Part shown: piece after piece, positions 62,594-64,000 of the stretch
How positions within the stretch are numbered: the first letter of the stretch is position 1
How the letters are laid out: each line of letters opens with the position of its first letter
Assembly (NCBI RefSeq): GCF_013035425.1
Contig: NZ_WQHX01000002.1
Coordinates: 434,001 to 498,000, forward strand
Direction: 5' to 3'
Length of the DNA stretch: 64,000 nucleotides
From: Ruegeria arenilitoris
GTDB lineage: Bacteria > Pseudomonadota > Alphaproteobacteria > Rhodobacterales > Rhodobacteraceae
Program-made: the position numbers and the translations under genes
Notes under the pieces: model-generated
Database searches by the model: none
Seen by the model: the letters and a program-made list of their open reading frames with translations, nothing else
What the model was told of the DNA's origin: nothing

Positions 62594-63776
62594 GCTGCGC
62601 TAAATCCTCGGCCCCTATGAGTTTCAATAATCCGATTTCGGGTTCAGATTGTTTAGCTATTCGAGCGATCTCGGCAGCTTTGGGATCGTTTACAAGCCTG
62701 CCATTAGCTGTCTCCGTAAGACAATACGATATCCACGCTCGCGTTCCTTCAACAACCGCATTCGATCCCGTTTCCCGCAACGTAGGAACAAACCGGTAAG
62801 GCAGCTTTTGACTCCCATCCATTGCTATTTGGTCCAAACGATGAGCCAACTCCGGGTTTTCGAACCTTTTCATCAGCGCATCCAAATAAGCTGAAACCTG
62901 ATCCTGAATTTGAGACGGCAAAGTTGAAGCGGCATCTTTCATCAACTGAATTACAAGTGTGCGCAAAACTGGGTCTTGAACAGCCTCATGCACATATTCC
63001 AAACCTCTCGCTAGCCCGGCATACGCCAAGAATGAATGTGCGCCATTCAACATGCGAAGCTTTCGCATTTCGTACGGCGCTACGTCTTGAACAATCTGAA
63101 CACCCGGCCAATTTGGTCGTGGCCCCGCAAAATCGTCTTCAATCACCCATTCCGAAAACGCTTCGGTTGGAACAGCCATCGGATCGCCGCTTATGGCGCG
63201 GACGGTATCTGTTGTGGCCGGAGTGATCCGGTCCACCATCGAATTTGGGAAGCGAATGGCACTCCAGTCTATTTCCAATTCTGCGGCGGCCGCGAATTCG
63301 ACAACTGCACCTTTCAACGCCGTACCGTTTCCGACTTGGTTGTCACAACTCAGTACCGTCACAGGACTAGTTCGTCCGACCAACCCGAATGCAAGAAAAC
63401 CAATAAGTGTCGAAGGTCCCTGCCCTGCAAGGTCAGCCGCGACTGCCGGGTCGGCAAAGTTCAACTGCCCTTTCGCGTCCAGATGATAGCCTTTCTCGGT
63501 TACAGTCGCCGATATGATCTCCACATTCTCCACGGCTTTGATAATCGCATCTCGATCTTCCGGAACAACGAGAACATTGCGCAAGATATCGACCCGCTTC
63601 ACGCCCTGCCCCTGCACGCATAAATCGTAGCGATAACCTTGTTTAGCCAGTCCATCCCTGACCGAAGACGAGCGAAGGCTTACACCGACCACGTCCCAAT
63701 CACCGGCTTGTTGCGTATAATCCAAAAGATGTGCACGAGCGAAATTTCCAAGTCCGAAATGTAGAATTGTGCCCAT
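62580..63776 (-). CDS. uxuB: Fructuronate reductase UxuB-like (mannitol dehydrogenase family)
   Basis: 398 residues of the long-chain polyol dehydrogenase family. ILHFGLGNFARAHLLDYTQQ is the start motif, VLSCDNQVGNG, RFPNSMVDRITPATT and the catalytic KLRMLNGAHSFLAYAG (Lys, Asn and His) are clear. In E. coli UxuB reduces fructuronate to mannonate. It is shorter than the 480-residue forms, as in many alphaproteobacteria. It directly follows uxaC (the ATG abuts the TAG), which supports fructuronate as substrate rather than mannitol. Convergent with kdgK. Confidence 0.9.
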   Translation of the reverse strand: MGTILHFGLGNFARAHLLDYTQQAGDWDVVGVSLRSSSVRDGLAKQGYRYDLCVQGQGVKRVDILRNVLVVPEDRDAIIKAVENVEIISATVTEKGYHLDAKGQLNFADPAVAADLAGQGPSTLIGFLAFGLVGRTSPVTVLSCDNQVGNGTALKGAVVEFAAAAELEIDWSAIRFPNSMVDRITPATTDTVRAISGDPMAVPTEAFSEWVIEDDFAGPRPNWPGVQIVQDVAPYEMRKLRMLNGAHSFLAYAGLARGLEYVHEAVQDPVLRTLVIQLMKDAASTLPSQIQDQVSAYLDALMKRFENPELAHRLDQIAMDGSQKLPYRFVPTLRETGSNAVVEGTRAWISYCLTETANGRLVNDPKAAEIARIAKQSEPEIGLLKLIGAEDLAQLIQE

Positions 63777-64000
63777 CTAGTTTTCCAACCCATAAACCTG
63801 CCGAGCGAGGTCAGTCGTAAGCAGCTTTGCCAGTCTTTCAGCGCTCTCCCGTCCAAATTGCCCGTTGGCCACTTGATCCGCCAAATGCACGGCTACACCC
63901 CGGCGCCACAGATCATGACGCGCGGGAATAGAAAGGAAGGCGCGTGTATCGTCGTTGAAGCCAGCCAAGTTAAAATATCCAGCAGTCTCAACAACTTGAT
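63777..64000 (-). CDS. uxaC: Glucuronate isomerase UxaC, C-terminal fragment at window edge
   Basis: The frame is open to the right edge, giving about 73 codons of the C-terminus. ETAGYFNLAGFNDDTRAF followed by LSIPARHDLWRRG is the strongly conserved UxaC end. UxaC converts D-glucuronate to D-fructuronate (and galacturonate to tagaturonate), the step before UxuB. The stop TAG lies directly before the uxuB ATG, so the two are translationally linked. The rest of the gene is outside. Confidence 0.92.
   Translation of the reverse strand, partial: QVVETAGYFNLAGFNDDTRAFLSIPARHDLWRRGVAVHLADQVANGQFGRESAERLAKLLTTDLARQVYGLEN

Noticed and set aside
1..64000. tRNA genes, rRNA genes, CRISPR arrays, insertion sequences
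   Set aside because: Read through on both strands for such elements; none with convincing structure or repeats was found, though a short tRNA could be missed by eye.

Overview
The window reads as chromosomal DNA of a marine alphaproteobacterium of the Roseobacter group (Rhodobacteraceae). This rests on protein style and content: two TRAP carriers, a Caulobacter/rhizobial-type inositol ABC importer, many Gfo/Idh/MocA dehydrogenases, a DenD-type erythronate dehydrogenase, phytanoyl-CoA dioxygenase family enzymes inside sugar operons, and moderate GC. The genus cannot be fixed from this alone. No rRNA, tRNA, CRISPR array, insertion sequence, integrase or phage gene was seen. Almost everything is transport and breakdown of polyols, sugar acids and uronic acids.

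Layout. (1) 1-13.7 kb: myo-inositol catabolism. iolG, an ABC importer (binding protein, permease, ATPase), iolD-iolE, a PhyH-family oxygenase, iolB and a TIM-barrel isomerase run leftward. iolC, a second iolB paralogue and an iolJ-type aldolase run rightward, with a truncated Gfo/Idh dehydrogenase at the left edge. Three copies of a LacI-type palindrome (TTGCAACCGGTTGCAA, one copy with one mismatch) sit before iolC, before iolG and before the importer, so they look like one regulon. iolA is not here. (2) 13.9-21.2 kb: a membrane-anchored orphan TAXI protein, then dctPQM-iclR divergent from a GMC alcohol oxidase. (3) 21.6-34.8 kb: an envelope/signalling block with two MscS channels, a 2TM potassium channel, AI-2E permease + HlyD + DUF2955 efflux genes, an FAD oxidase, a DUF4242 protein, a SAM-cyclase-ATPase-TPR giant and a Cys-rich secreted protein. 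(4) 35-39.9 kb: a four-gene operon (DhaK-DhaL kinase, LacI regulator, TIM isomerase, dehydrogenase) behind two 18-bp palindromes.

(5) 40.2-51.2 kb: MOSC and peroxiredoxin-like genes, a second PhyH enzyme, an IdnO-like SDR, then a leftward non-phosphorylative aldonate pathway (SDR, IlvD/Edd dehydratase, FAH hydrolase, 2-hydroxyacid dehydrogenase, LysE exporter), divergent from a GarR/DenD pair that meets a GntR regulator. (6) 51.4-59.8 kb: a TRAP transporter operon with a Gci-like cycloisomerase, a third PhyH enzyme, a UxaA/GarD-type dehydratase and a Gfo/Idh dehydrogenase. (7) 59.9-64 kb: beta-hydroxyacid dehydrogenase, DMT permease and KDG kinase, convergent with uxuB and the 3' end of uxaC.

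Working together: inositol enters by the ABC importer and passes through IolG, IolE, IolD, IolB, IolC and IolJ toward DHAP and malonate semialdehyde. Uronates and aldonates enter by TRAP carriers and are dehydrated to 2-keto-3-deoxy acids, which are either phosphorylated (KdgK) or oxidised and split (SDR + FAH). The most unusual themes are three PhyH-family oxygenases each embedded next to a different sugar pathway, two divergent IolB copies with separate partners, and a strong minus-strand terminator with no gene in front of it.
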